Shown: in pieces, positions 1 to 11,296 of the stretch | Layout of the letters: each line of letters opens with the position of its first letter | How positions within the stretch are numbered: the stretch's first letter is position 1 | Origin: Streptomyces ferrugineus | GTDB taxonomy: Bacteria; Actinomycetota; Actinomycetes; Streptomycetales; Streptomycetaceae | Assembly (NCBI RefSeq): GCF_015160855.1 | Contig: NZ_CP063373.1 | Coordinates: forward strand, 7,440,001-7,504,000 | Direction of reading: 5' to 3' | DNA length: 64,000 bases | Translations under genes and position numbers: made by a program | The notes under the pieces: generated by a model | The model's database searches: none | What the model was told of the DNA's origin: nothing | Seen by the model: only the letters and a program-made list of their open reading frames with translations

Positions 1-1
1 C

Positions 2-685
2 GCCGGGTACGCCCATCTGCTGATGGACAACAGGGGCCAGGGCGACCAATACGGCAACGGCGGCGCGACCCCGGACCCGCACACCACGGCACCGGGCGGC
101 CCGGGCCCGGCCGTACGCGGCCTGCTCTCCCCCCGGGACTACCACTACCGCCGCCTCATCACCGACGCGGTACGAGCGGTGGAGGCGGTGCGCACGCTGC
201 CCGGCGTGGACGCCTCCCGGATCGCGGCCGTCGGCAACAGCCAGGGCGGCGGACTCGCGCTGGCCGTCGCGGGACTCGTGCCCGACCTCGCGGCGGTGCT
301 GGTCACCGCCCCGTTCCTGTGCGGCATCCGGCGCGCACTCGACCTCACCGACGCCGCGCCCTACGGCGAGATCACCGCGTACCTCTCGGTGCACCGGGGC
401 GCAGAGCGGGCCGCGTACGACACGCTCTCCTACATGGAGGGGATCTCCTTCGCCCGGCGCGCCCACGCCCCGGCCCACTTCGGAGTCGGCCTGCGCGACA
501 CGGTGTGCCCGCCGAGCGGGGCGTACGGCGCCTTCAACCGCTATGCGGAGCTGTCGGGCGCCGGGCCGCGCAAGGAGATCCACCCCTATCCGTTCAACGG
601 CCACGAAGGCGGCGACGCGGTACATGTGCGCCGCCAACTGGACTGGCTGACAGAGGTGCTGGGGCTCAGTCCGTGGCCGGCGTGA
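2..685 (+). CDS. Acetylxylan esterase / cephalosporin-C deacetylase-like hydrolase (5'-truncated by window edge)
   Basis: The reading frame is already open at base 2 and ends at TGA 683-685, so the N-terminus lies outside the window. The visible part is the second half of an alpha/beta-hydrolase of the AXE1 family: a DNRGQG oxyanion-side segment, nucleophile elbow GNSQGG, an acid-residue segment GLRDTVCPP and the catalytic histidine in NGHEGG near the C-terminus. AXE1 enzymes remove acetyl groups from xylo-oligosaccharides or cephalosporin C. No signal peptide can be judged. A role in plant-polymer use would fit the cellulose-type LPMO 700 bp downstream, but that link is inference. Confidence 0.8.
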   Translation, partial: AGYAHLLMDNRGQGDQYGNGGATPDPHTTAPGGPGPAVRGLLSPRDYHYRRLITDAVRAVEAVRTLPGVDASRIAAVGNSQGGGLALAVAGLVPDLAAVLVTAPFLCGIRRALDLTDAAPYGEITAYLSVHRGAERAAYDTLSYMEGISFARRAHAPAHFGVGLRDTVCPPSGAYGAFNRYAELSGAGPRKEIHPYPFNGHEGGDAVHVRRQLDWLTEVLGLSPWPA

Positions 686-976
686 AACACGTCCCGGTGC
701 GCAGGGGGTGTGACGTCGCTCAGTGGACCAACTGGCTTGACGTCGTTGTCCGTTGAGGCGGTAGAGTCATGCACAGGCCACTTCGACATCGTTGTCGGAC
801 TGCGGGCCTCGTACTGGCCGCACAAGCCAATCGCCGCCCGGACGAGCTTCTTTCCCCCCTCGAGCCCGTCCGGCTCGCGGACCCGGTGGGCGTCAGCCCA
901 ACGCCACCGGGTCCGCCCGGAGCGGAGGCGAACCGCCGGGTGGGGCACCACGGTCCACGGTCGGCCGGCATCGCGC
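686..976. other. Intergenic region, no gene recognised
   Basis: No reading frame here looks like a real protein on either strand. There are two direct copies of TGACGTCG at 711-718 and 738-745. The second sits inside a sigma-70-like -35 (TTGACG, 737-742), with GTAGAG at 761-766 as a possible -10 on the plus strand, but no plus-strand gene follows. The element could instead be a binding site or promoter debris. Confidence 0.3.
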
Positions 977-1210
977 TCAGCGGCTGGTCCGTCCCGCGTT
1001 CGCGCGGAACACCCGCTCCTCGTGCGGCCCGTAGGCGAGGTCGAAGACGACCAGGACGCCGGTGCGGCGGTCCCGATGCTCCTCCGCGTCTCTGAGCTGC
1101 ACGTCGATACGGCGGTCGCGGATGCCCCCGAGGATCGCGGGGAGGACGGCCAGCGAGAGCACGGCGAGGGCGATGACCGTCTGGACAGTAGCGTCGAAGG
1201 TATTGTTCAT
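977..1210 (-). CDS. Small hypothetical membrane protein (77 aa)
   Basis: A 77-residue frame starting ATG at 1210. It has one strongly hydrophobic segment at about residues 9-29 (rich in A, V, L, I) followed by a charged C-terminal half (RDRRIDVQLRDAEEHRDRR). This is the layout of a single-pass membrane protein with a cytoplasmic tail. I recognise no family. The ribosome binding site is weak, so the gene is plausible rather than certain. It is codirectional with the LPMO gene upstream. Confidence 0.4.
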   Translation of the reverse strand: MNNTFDATVQTVIALAVLSLAVLPAILGGIRDRRIDVQLRDAEEHRDRRTGVLVVFDLAYGPHEERVFRANAGRTSR

Positions 1211-1384
1211 GACTCAAGCCTGACGGCCGACGCGGCCGGACAGGAGGGGCAGGGCTGCCACGTGCCTTCAAATTCCTGCCAGGCATACCCACCGACGAAC
1301 GGGGCCCACGTCGGCCGCCCTTCGGCGCCTGCCGCACCCGGTGACCGGGACCAGCCGGCCACCGGGGCTGCCGGGAGCTGCCGC

Positions 1385-2482
1385 TCAGCCCACGCGGCAG
1401 GGCAGCGTCGTCGCACTGTCACCGCCGGAGCCGGTGACGACGTACCCGAAACTGGCGCTCTGGCCCGGACTCAGGGAGCCGTTCCAGTCGGCGTTGTGGA
1501 CCATCACGTCCTGGCCGTTGTACGTCGCGTTGCCGCTCCAGAGGCTGTCGACCTTCTGGCCGGCCGGGAGGGTCCAGTCGACCATCCAGCCCAGCATCGG
1601 GACGTCGCCGGTGTTGGTGACCGTCACCTCGGACTGGTAGCCGCCGGACCAGGTGCCGGTCGTACGGCGGGTGGCGGAGCACTCGCCGGGCACCGGGTCG
1701 GTCGGGTTGCCGGGCTCCTTGACGCCGGTCACCTCGCCGTTGCCGCCGTCGAAGACGACGTCGGAGCAGGAGTAGAAGGTCTCGGCGCTGTCCGAGCGCT
1801 GCCAGACCATGTAGATGATGTGGCGGCCGGACTTGTCGTCGGGGAGCTTGCCGGACCAGGAGTAGTTGGCCTCGACCGTGCCCGGGGAGCCGTTGAGGGG
1901 CGGGTGGTCGACCGAGAGGAAGGGCTGCTCCTCCATGTCGTCCCAGGTGAGGGTGCGGGTCGGGTCGAAGCCGTCCTTGGTGATGTAGACGTGGAACCAA
2001 CCCGGGTGCGCGGCCCAGGCGTTGTAGGAGAAGTCGACGGTCGCGCCCGAGGTGAGATGGGTGAGCGGCCAGTCGCCGCTGGGCGTGTTGAAGCCCGTGA
2101 AGTTGGTGTTGCCGCCGCTGCACAGCTCGCCGTCGGGCACGAAGCCGCGGGTGCGGCCGGCGCCGTCGGAGCGCAGCACGGAGAACCAGTTGTAGAACGG
2201 CGTTGTGCCGCTGACCTGTTGGGCCGCCCTGCAGGCCGGGTTGACGGGCTTGATCTCACCGGTGTCGGTGAGGCCGTCCTGCCAGCACAGGAAGGTGCGG
2301 CTGCCCGGCTTCATGGGGGTGCCGTGGGCCTCCGCGCGGCCGCCGGTGCTCATGACGAGGGCGACGGCCGGGATGGTGGCGACCAGGGAGATCAGGACGA
2401 GGAAGAGGGCCCTGGCGCGGGTGGGGAGCGTTAATCGGCGGGGTGGGGGCGTGGGGGCGCCGGGAGTGCTTGTCAGGATCAT
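1385..2482 (-). CDS. Secreted lytic polysaccharide monooxygenase (AA10) with C-terminal CBM2
   Basis: A 365-residue copper monooxygenase that oxidatively cleaves crystalline polysaccharide, most likely cellulose. After a long signal peptide (hydrophobic core about residues 26-48) the cleavage site AEA/HGTPMKPGSR leaves an N-terminal histidine, the copper-brace residue; this N-terminal motif is typical of cellulose-active Streptomyces AA10 enzymes. A catalytic domain of about 210 residues is followed by a short linker and a CBM2 cellulose-binding module beginning CSATRRTTGTW, with the paired terminal cysteines of that family. The ATG at 2482 was chosen because it opens the signal peptide; upstream in-frame sequence is non-coding in character. 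Codon 17 is TTA (2432-2434), predicting dependence on the bldA tRNA. A perfect CebR box lies 136 bp upstream. Confidence 0.93.
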   Translation of the reverse strand: MILTSTPGAPTPPPRRLTLPTRARALFLVLISLVATIPAVALVMSTGGRAEAHGTPMKPGSRTFLCWQDGLTDTGEIKPVNPACRAAQQVSGTTPFYNWFSVLRSDGAGRTRGFVPDGELCSGGNTNFTGFNTPSGDWPLTHLTSGATVDFSYNAWAAHPGWFHVYITKDGFDPTRTLTWDDMEEQPFLSVDHPPLNGSPGTVEANYSWSGKLPDDKSGRHIIYMVWQRSDSAETFYSCSDVVFDGGNGEVTGVKEPGNPTDPVPGECSATRRTTGTWSGGYQSEVTVTNTGDVPMLGWMVDWTLPAGQKVDSLWSGNATYNGQDVMVHNADWNGSLSPGQSASFGYVVTGSGGDSATTLPCRVG

Positions 2483-2617
2483 GACAGTCGAGTCCGTTCC
2501 TTGAGGTACGGGCCGTGCGGCTGCGTGTGTGAGTGTGCGTGCACTGGTGCGTACGGGTGGCGCTCGTGGGTGCGGGGCGGGAGCGGGCCGGGGCGGCGGG
2601 TTCCGGTCCACCACCGA

Positions 2618-2631
2618 TGGGAGCGCTCCCA
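2618..2631. promoter_or_regulatory. CebR operator (cellulose-utilisation regulator box)
   Basis: The sequence TGGGAGCGCTCCCA is a perfect 14-bp palindrome identical to the consensus established for the LacI-family regulator CebR, which is released by cello-oligosaccharides and controls cellulase and cellobiose-uptake genes in Streptomyces. It lies 136 bp upstream of the LPMO start and about 185 bp upstream of the divergent GntR gene. The nature of the LPMO makes it the obvious target. Confidence 0.9.
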
Positions 2632-2816
2632 CCCCGTCTGTTGCGGAAGGTAGCGCCGTGGGGCGTGGTTGTAAACGCCTGGCGCGGGAGGAAAGTGTGG
2701 GTCGCGGCGAACGCCGAGCGTATGGCTGCTCCAGTAGCTTCCCCGCGGTGCGGTAGCTTCCCAACTCCGTCGGCGGTCAAGAACCGCCGTGCAGCGGAGC
2801 GATCGGAGAGTCGTGC

Positions 2817-3566
2817 ATGCCCCGACCGGCGCCCTACCTGGAAGTGGCCGACGCGCTGCACGCGCGGATCCTCGCGGGTGAGTGGCGGATCGGGGAGCGG
2901 CTGCCGTCGCGGGCGCGGCTCGCCGAGGAGTACGGGGTGGGGCGCAATGTGACGCAGCGGGCCGTGGACCGCTTGATCACCGAGGGCCTCCTCGAAGGGC
3001 GCGCGGGCTCGGGGACTTACGTCCGGGTACCGCGTGAACGCCTGCTGATGGTCCGCTCTCGGCACGGCGCTCCGTCGCTCGCCGCCATGAAGGAGCGAGG
3101 CAGGGCAGGGGCCTGGGATGCGCACAGCGAGGTCCGGGTCCCGGCCCCCGCGGCGATCGCCGAGCGGCTCGCGATCGGTCCCGGCGACCTCTGCGTCAAC
3201 ACCCACTACGAGTTCCTCGCCGATGGGCAGCCGGTCCAGCTCTCCGATTCCTGGGAACCGATGGCCGTCACGGACGGAACACCGATCATGCTGCCCGAAG
3301 AGGGTCCGCTCGCGGGAAAGGGAGTGGTCGAGCGGATGCGCTCCATCGGCGTGGACATCGAAACGGTGATCGAGCTGCCGCGCCCGGCTCGCGCCACCCG
3401 GGAGCAGGCGAATCTCCTGGGGATCGGCGTCGGGGATCTGGTGCTCCGGATCGAGCGCACCATTTACGACACCGACCGGCGTCCGGTGGAGACCGCCGAC
3501 ATCGTCATTCCGGACGTGCGGCGGGAAGTGGCCTACGAGTTCGCGGTGGAGCGGCACGGCAAGTGA
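2817..3566 (+). CDS. GntR/HutC-family transcriptional regulator
   Basis: A 249-residue regulator. Residues about 1-72 form the GntR winged helix (PYLEVADALHARILAGEWR ... LPSRARLAEEYGVGRNV ... GLLEGRAGSGTYVR); residues about 95-240 are a UTRA ligand-binding domain of the HutC subfamily (VNTHYEFLADGQPVQLSDSW, the LLGIGVGDLVLRIERT core). It overlaps the MFS gene that follows by four bases (GTGA), so the two are cotranscribed and the regulator probably controls the transporter. The ligand cannot be told from sequence; HutC-type UTRA domains usually bind small metabolites. The ATG at 2817 is the first start that gives a complete winged helix. Confidence 0.88.
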   Translation: MPRPAPYLEVADALHARILAGEWRIGERLPSRARLAEEYGVGRNVTQRAVDRLITEGLLEGRAGSGTYVRVPRERLLMVRSRHGAPSLAAMKERGRAGAWDAHSEVRVPAPAAIAERLAIGPGDLCVNTHYEFLADGQPVQLSDSWEPMAVTDGTPIMLPEEGPLAGKGVVERMRSIGVDIETVIELPRPARATREQANLLGIGVGDLVLRIERTIYDTDRRPVETADIVIPDVRREVAYEFAVERHGK

Positions 3567-4831
3567 CTCGTATATCGACACGTCCCCGGCCAGGAGTGTT
3601 ACGGGATCCGGATTTCCGCCGGCTCTTCGCCGCCACCGCGTTCGGTCAACTGGGCGACCGCGTCGTGTTCCTGGCGCTGCCGCTGATCGCCATCACGGCT
3701 TTGCGGGCCGACGAGTTCCAGGTCGGACTGCTGACGACGATGACGACCGCGGGCTCGCTCCTGGTCGGGTTGCCGGCCGGCGCCTGGGTGGACCGGATGC
3801 GGAAGCGATCGGTGCTGGTCAGCACCGATCTGGCGAGGGCACTGGTCCTGCTCACCCTTCCCTTGGCGTGGTGGGCGGATCTGCTGAGCATCTGGTGGCT
3901 GTACACGGTCGCACTGGTCCATGGGGTGCTGACGGTCTTCTTCGACGTCGCCCACGTCAGCTTTCTGCCGCATCTGGTGGGGCGCGACCAGCTCATGGAG
4001 GGGAACTCGAAGCTCTCGGCGATTCGCTCGGTGACCAGTATCAGCGGGCCCGGGCTGGCGGGTCCGCTGGTCGGCTGGGTCGGGGCGCCCGTGACGGTGC
4101 TGGTGAGTTCGGTCGGGATGGCCCTGTCGGGAGTGCTGGCGACCGGCATCCGCACCCGCGAGCGGAAGCCGGAGCCGAGCCGGCAGCCTCGACTGGGCCG
4201 GGACATCGGGGAAGGTCTGAAGTTCGTGCTCCGGCATGCCGGCCTGCGCGCGATCACGCTGGGGGACGCGACGTTCAATCTCTTTCTGGTCATGTACCAG
4301 GCCATGCTGCTGGTCTTCCTGGAGCGGGAGATCGGCCTCGGCTCCTTCGGTATCGGCGTCGTTCTGTCAGGGATGGGGTGTGGTGCCCTCGTCGGGGCGC
4401 TGGTGGCGGCCCGGGTTTCGAGGTGGGTCGGGCAGGGGCCGGTCATCTGGCTGGCGCCGCTCGTCACTTGTCCCCCGACGGCCTTGATGGCGTCGGCCCG
4501 GCCGGGGTGGAGTGTGTGCGTGGCGGTCGTCGGGATCGCGGGGCTCTCGCTGGGGGGTGTCGTGCGCGTGGTGGCCCAGTCGAGCTTTCAGCAGGCCCTC
4601 GCCCCGGACCGGCTCCTGGGTCGGGTGAGTGCGACGGCCCGCTTCGTCTCCTGGGGCGTGATTCCGCTGGGCGGTCTGTCGGGTGGCGCGCTCGGCTCGG
4701 CGTTCGGCGCGGCGGCCACCCTGTGGATCGGTGCGGTCGGCATGACGCTCAGTGCCGTCCCCACCTTCTTTTCGCCGCTGCGCACCCTGCGCACCGCGCC
4801 GAAGGAGGAGGCCGCCGCGCTCGCCCGCTGA
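3563..4831 (+). CDS. MFS transporter, macrolide-efflux (MefA)-like
   Basis: A 422-residue major-facilitator protein with about 10-12 hydrophobic helices. It opens with the segment DPDFRRLFAATAFGQLGDRVVF and has the loop motif GAWVDRMRKR between helices 2 and 3, a pattern seen in the MFS_3/MefA drug-efflux group. The GTG start overlaps the stop codon of the GntR gene, giving translational coupling. Membrane export of a drug or metabolite sensed by the GntR regulator is the likely role; the substrate is unknown. The gene converges on the sensor kinase at 4850 with only 18 bp between them. Confidence 0.88.
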   Translation: MTRISTRPRPGVLRDPDFRRLFAATAFGQLGDRVVFLALPLIAITALRADEFQVGLLTTMTTAGSLLVGLPAGAWVDRMRKRSVLVSTDLARALVLLTLPLAWWADLLSIWWLYTVALVHGVLTVFFDVAHVSFLPHLVGRDQLMEGNSKLSAIRSVTSISGPGLAGPLVGWVGAPVTVLVSSVGMALSGVLATGIRTRERKPEPSRQPRLGRDIGEGLKFVLRHAGLRAITLGDATFNLFLVMYQAMLLVFLEREIGLGSFGIGVVLSGMGCGALVGALVAARVSRWVGQGPVIWLAPLVTCPPTALMASARPGWSVCVAVVGIAGLSLGGVVRVVAQSSFQQALAPDRLLGRVSATARFVSWGVIPLGGLSGGALGSAFGAAATLWIGAVGMTLSAVPTFFSPLRTLRTAPKEEAAALAR

Positions 4832-4849
4832 GGTGCGGGGCCCCGGCCC

Positions 4850-6346
4850 TCAGACGCGCTGCCCCACCGTCGCCGCGCGCGGGGACGGCGCGGCCGGCAA
4901 CGTCACCGCGAGAGGCAGTCGTACGGTGAACTCCGTACGGCCCGGCACGCTCTCGACCTCGATCAGCCCACCGTGGGCCGACACGATCGCATGCGCGACG
5001 GCGAGGCCCAGCCCGGATCCGCCGTGGTGCGGGCCGCTTCGGGCGCGGGAGGTGTCGGCGCGGGTGAAGCGGTCGAAGACCGTCGGGATCAGGGCGGGCG
5101 GGATGCCGGGGCCGTCGTCGCGGACGCGTACGACACACCGGTCGTCCCCGGCCTCCACGACCGCGACGACCCTCGTGCCCGTGGGCGTGTGCGCACGCGC
5201 GTTGGCCAGCAGGTTGGCCACCACCTGGCGCAGCCGGGCCTCGTCGCCGAGGACCGACGGGGCGTGGTCCAGGCGCAGTTCGAGCCGCCAGACGTGTCCG
5301 CTCCCGGCGGCCCGCGCGTACCGGACCGCCTCCGCGACCACTGCCGCGAGGTCGACCTCCGCGGAGTGCAGGGGTCTGCCCTCGTCCAGTCGGGCCAGCA
5401 GCAACAGGTCCTCGACCAGGCCCGTCATCCGTGCCGACTCTGCGGAGACGCGGCGCCAGGCGAGCAGCGGCTCGATCGGGTCCGTGCCCCGGTTCATGAG
5501 TTCGGCGTAGCCCGCGATGGAGGCGAGCGGGGTGCGCAGTTCGTGGCCGGCGTCGGCGAGGAAGCGGCGCATCCGCTCCTCGGTGTGCCGACGCGCGGTG
5601 AGGGAGGACTCGACGTGGTCGATCATGCGGTTGAGCGCGGCGCCGACCTGGCCGGCCTCGCTGGCGGGGTCGGTGTCCCGGGCCGGGACCCGGGTGAGGC
5701 CGGTGACCTCGCCGCGGTCGAGCGGTGCGCGGGAGACCTCGGCGGCGGTGGCGGCGATCCGGCCGAGGGGGCGCAGCTGGCGTCGTACGACGACCGCGCA
5801 GAGGCCGCCCGCCACGGCGAGACCGGCCCCGGCGACGGCCGCTTCGGCCACGACCATGCCGCTGATCATGCGCTGTACGTCGTCCATCGGGAGCCCGGCC
5901 AGCACGCGCGTCCCGTCGCTCTCGGCGACGGTGACCCGGTAGGTGCCGAGGCCGGGGACGCTGGTGGTGTGCATGGCGCCGTCGGCGGCGACGTCCGCCA
6001 GGGCGGTGCGCTGGGCGTCGGTGAGGGCGCGCGGTGCGGCGTCCTGGCGCACCACCTCGGCGGCGAGGATGTCACCGTCGTCGTCGAGCCGGGCGGCGAG
6101 CATCCCGGTCGGGTGTCCGCTCGCCGTGAGGAAGCTCAGGTCGGCCGTCCGCTCGGGGTGCAGCCGAGCGCCGCCCAGGCCGCGGGTGGCGGCGGAGTCG
6201 ACACGGTCGTCCAGGTCGCCCAGCAGATAGGAGCGTTGGACGAGGGCCGTGGTGAGCGCCATCGCGGCGCACACGGCGACGAGGGCGAGCCCGATGAGGA
6301 CGAGCAGGCGGGTGCGCAGGGGGCGAAGGCGCCGTCGGGCGCTCAT
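4850..6346 (-). CDS. Two-component sensor histidine kinase, orphan
   Basis: A 498-residue membrane kinase. TM1 is at about residues 14-34, followed by an extracytoplasmic sensor region and TM2 at about 165-187, then a HAMP linker. The HisKA phospho-acceptor segment is FLADAGHELRTPLASIAGYAEL, followed by the N-box VVANLLANARAHTPTG and the ATP-lid motifs DDGPGIPP and GGSGLGLA. Kinases of this class usually follow their response regulator in an operon, but here the upstream neighbour is only a 60-codon frame (6343-6525) overlapping the start by four bases, then the aconitase terminator. No cognate regulator is in reach. A partner elsewhere, or loss of the regulator gene, would explain this. Confidence 0.9.
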   Translation of the reverse strand: MSARRRLRPLRTRLLVLIGLALVAVCAAMALTTALVQRSYLLGDLDDRVDSAATRGLGGARLHPERTADLSFLTASGHPTGMLAARLDDDGDILAAEVVRQDAAPRALTDAQRTALADVAADGAMHTTSVPGLGTYRVTVAESDGTRVLAGLPMDDVQRMISGMVVAEAAVAGAGLAVAGGLCAVVVRRQLRPLGRIAATAAEVSRAPLDRGEVTGLTRVPARDTDPASEAGQVGAALNRMIDHVESSLTARRHTEERMRRFLADAGHELRTPLASIAGYAELMNRGTDPIEPLLAWRRVSAESARMTGLVEDLLLLARLDEGRPLHSAEVDLAAVVAEAVRYARAAGSGHVWRLELRLDHAPSVLGDEARLRQVVANLLANARAHTPTGTRVVAVVEAGDDRCVVRVRDDGPGIPPALIPTVFDRFTRADTSRARSGPHHGGSGLGLAVAHAIVSAHGGLIEVESVPGRTEFTVRLPLAVTLPAAPSPRAATVGQRV

Positions 6347-6537
6347 CTGCCGTTCTCCACCGGGCCGGTGGCGTGGCCGGGGCCATGCGCGGTGGAGGTC
6401 GTCGGCACCCGGCCCTCGTCGTTGTGGAACCCAGCGGTGGCGGTCATGTCCCGATCCTGTCCGCGTCCGCTGAGGGAATCCTGTGTTCCATCTGGGGATG
6501 GGTGATGACCTGGGGTTCTTCTCACCGAGGCATGGCG

Positions 6538-6573
6538 GAGGGCCGCACCCCCGTCACCGGGGATGCGGCCCTC
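6538..6573. terminator. Intrinsic terminator-type hairpin after aconitase
   Basis: A near-perfect 16-bp stem (left arm 6538-6553, GAGGGCCGCACCCCCG) with one mismatch and a short TCAC loop. It begins 20 bp past the aconitase stop codon. No U-tract follows, as is usual in Streptomyces. It separates aconitase from the sensor kinase downstream. Confidence 0.8.
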
Positions 6574-6592
6574 GACTGCCGTGCCGTACCGC

Positions 6593-9376
<2,784 letters not shown>

Positions 9377-9377
9377 C

Positions 9378-9407
9378 TAAGGTAAGGCTAAGTTAGGTAT
9401 GCCTTAC
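9378..9407. promoter_or_regulatory. Inverted repeat in the aconitase promoter, iron-box-like
   Basis: GTAAGGC (9382-9388) and GCCTTAC (9401-9407) form a 7-bp inverted repeat with a 12-base spacer, embedded in an AT-richer patch containing TTAGGTATGCC. The region resembles, imperfectly, the TTAGGTTAGG-type half-sites of DtxR/IdeR/DmdR iron regulators (about 14 of 19 positions for the best register). It lies about 70-95 bp upstream of the aconitase start. Iron control of an Fe-S enzyme is plausible but unproven. Confidence 0.4.
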
Positions 9408-9452
9408 TGTCAGACCCGATAACGGCGTGCGACTACGGTGCGCCTCGGCAGA

Positions 9453-9470
9453 TATCTCGATGTCGAGATA
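9453..9470. promoter_or_regulatory. Perfect 18-bp palindromic operator between acnA and argG
   Basis: TATCTCGATGTCGAGATA is a perfect inverted repeat (8-bp arms, 2-base centre). It lies 143 bp upstream of acnA and 89 bp upstream of argG. Size and symmetry fit a MarR/PecS-type dimer. In S. coelicolor the PecS-like regulator TamR is reported to control the aconitase gene, so TamR is a candidate; I do not recall its exact site sequence. A related site with the same ATCTC-N6-GAGAT skeleton precedes the HTH-MurA gene at 11269. Confidence 0.65.
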
Positions 9471-9523
9471 ACTCTAGTACATGGGGCCGGGATGGTCATG
9501 CCCGGGGCTTCGACACGCCCCCT

Positions 9524-11013
<1,490 letters not shown>

Positions 11014-11031
11014 CCGACCACGAGGGACGGA

Positions 11032-11094
11032 CGGACACACCGGAAGGGCCGGTTCGACGCCGAGAGCGTCGAACCGGCCCTTCCGGTGTGTCCG
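11032..11094. terminator. Exceptionally long terminator hairpin after argG
   Basis: A perfect 29-bp inverted repeat (11032-11060 with 11066-11094) around a five-base CGAGA loop, beginning 19 bp after the argG stop. This is much longer than ordinary bacterial terminators, and the RNA would be an unbroken 29-bp duplex. It should stop argG transcripts and block read-through to the HTH-MurA gene. Confidence 0.9.
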
Positions 11095-11268
11095 ACATGC
11101 CATCAGTTCCACCGGCCGGGGTAGCCGAGAAGTACGACAGCACCATAGGACGCCACAGGACGTCATACGACATCAACGCATTTGCCCGGATCTTCCGGAT
11201 GACGTCGCACCCGTACCGCCAGGCGGCATTGACGAGGTGTCACCCGAATGGCCCCCTCGGAATGTGCC

Positions 11269-11284
11269 ATCTCATATCTGAGAT
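11269..11284. promoter_or_regulatory. Palindromic operator directly before HTH-MurA gene
   Basis: ATCTCATATCTGAGAT is a perfect inverted repeat (6-bp arms, 4-base centre) ending 12 bp before the ATG at 11297. A protein bound here would block transcription or translation start. Because the gene that follows encodes an HTH domain, autoregulation is the simplest reading. Its ATCTC-N6-GAGAT layout matches the palindrome at 9453-9470. Confidence 0.6.
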
Positions 11285-11296
11285 AACCTCAACCTC

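Noticed and set aside
710..2434. Very long plus-strand frame (574 codons) over the LPMO gene
   Set aside because: It is the mirror of the LPMO and its upstream DNA; composition is Val/Gly/Arg repeats with no domain, while the minus strand encodes a clear AA10-CBM2 protein.
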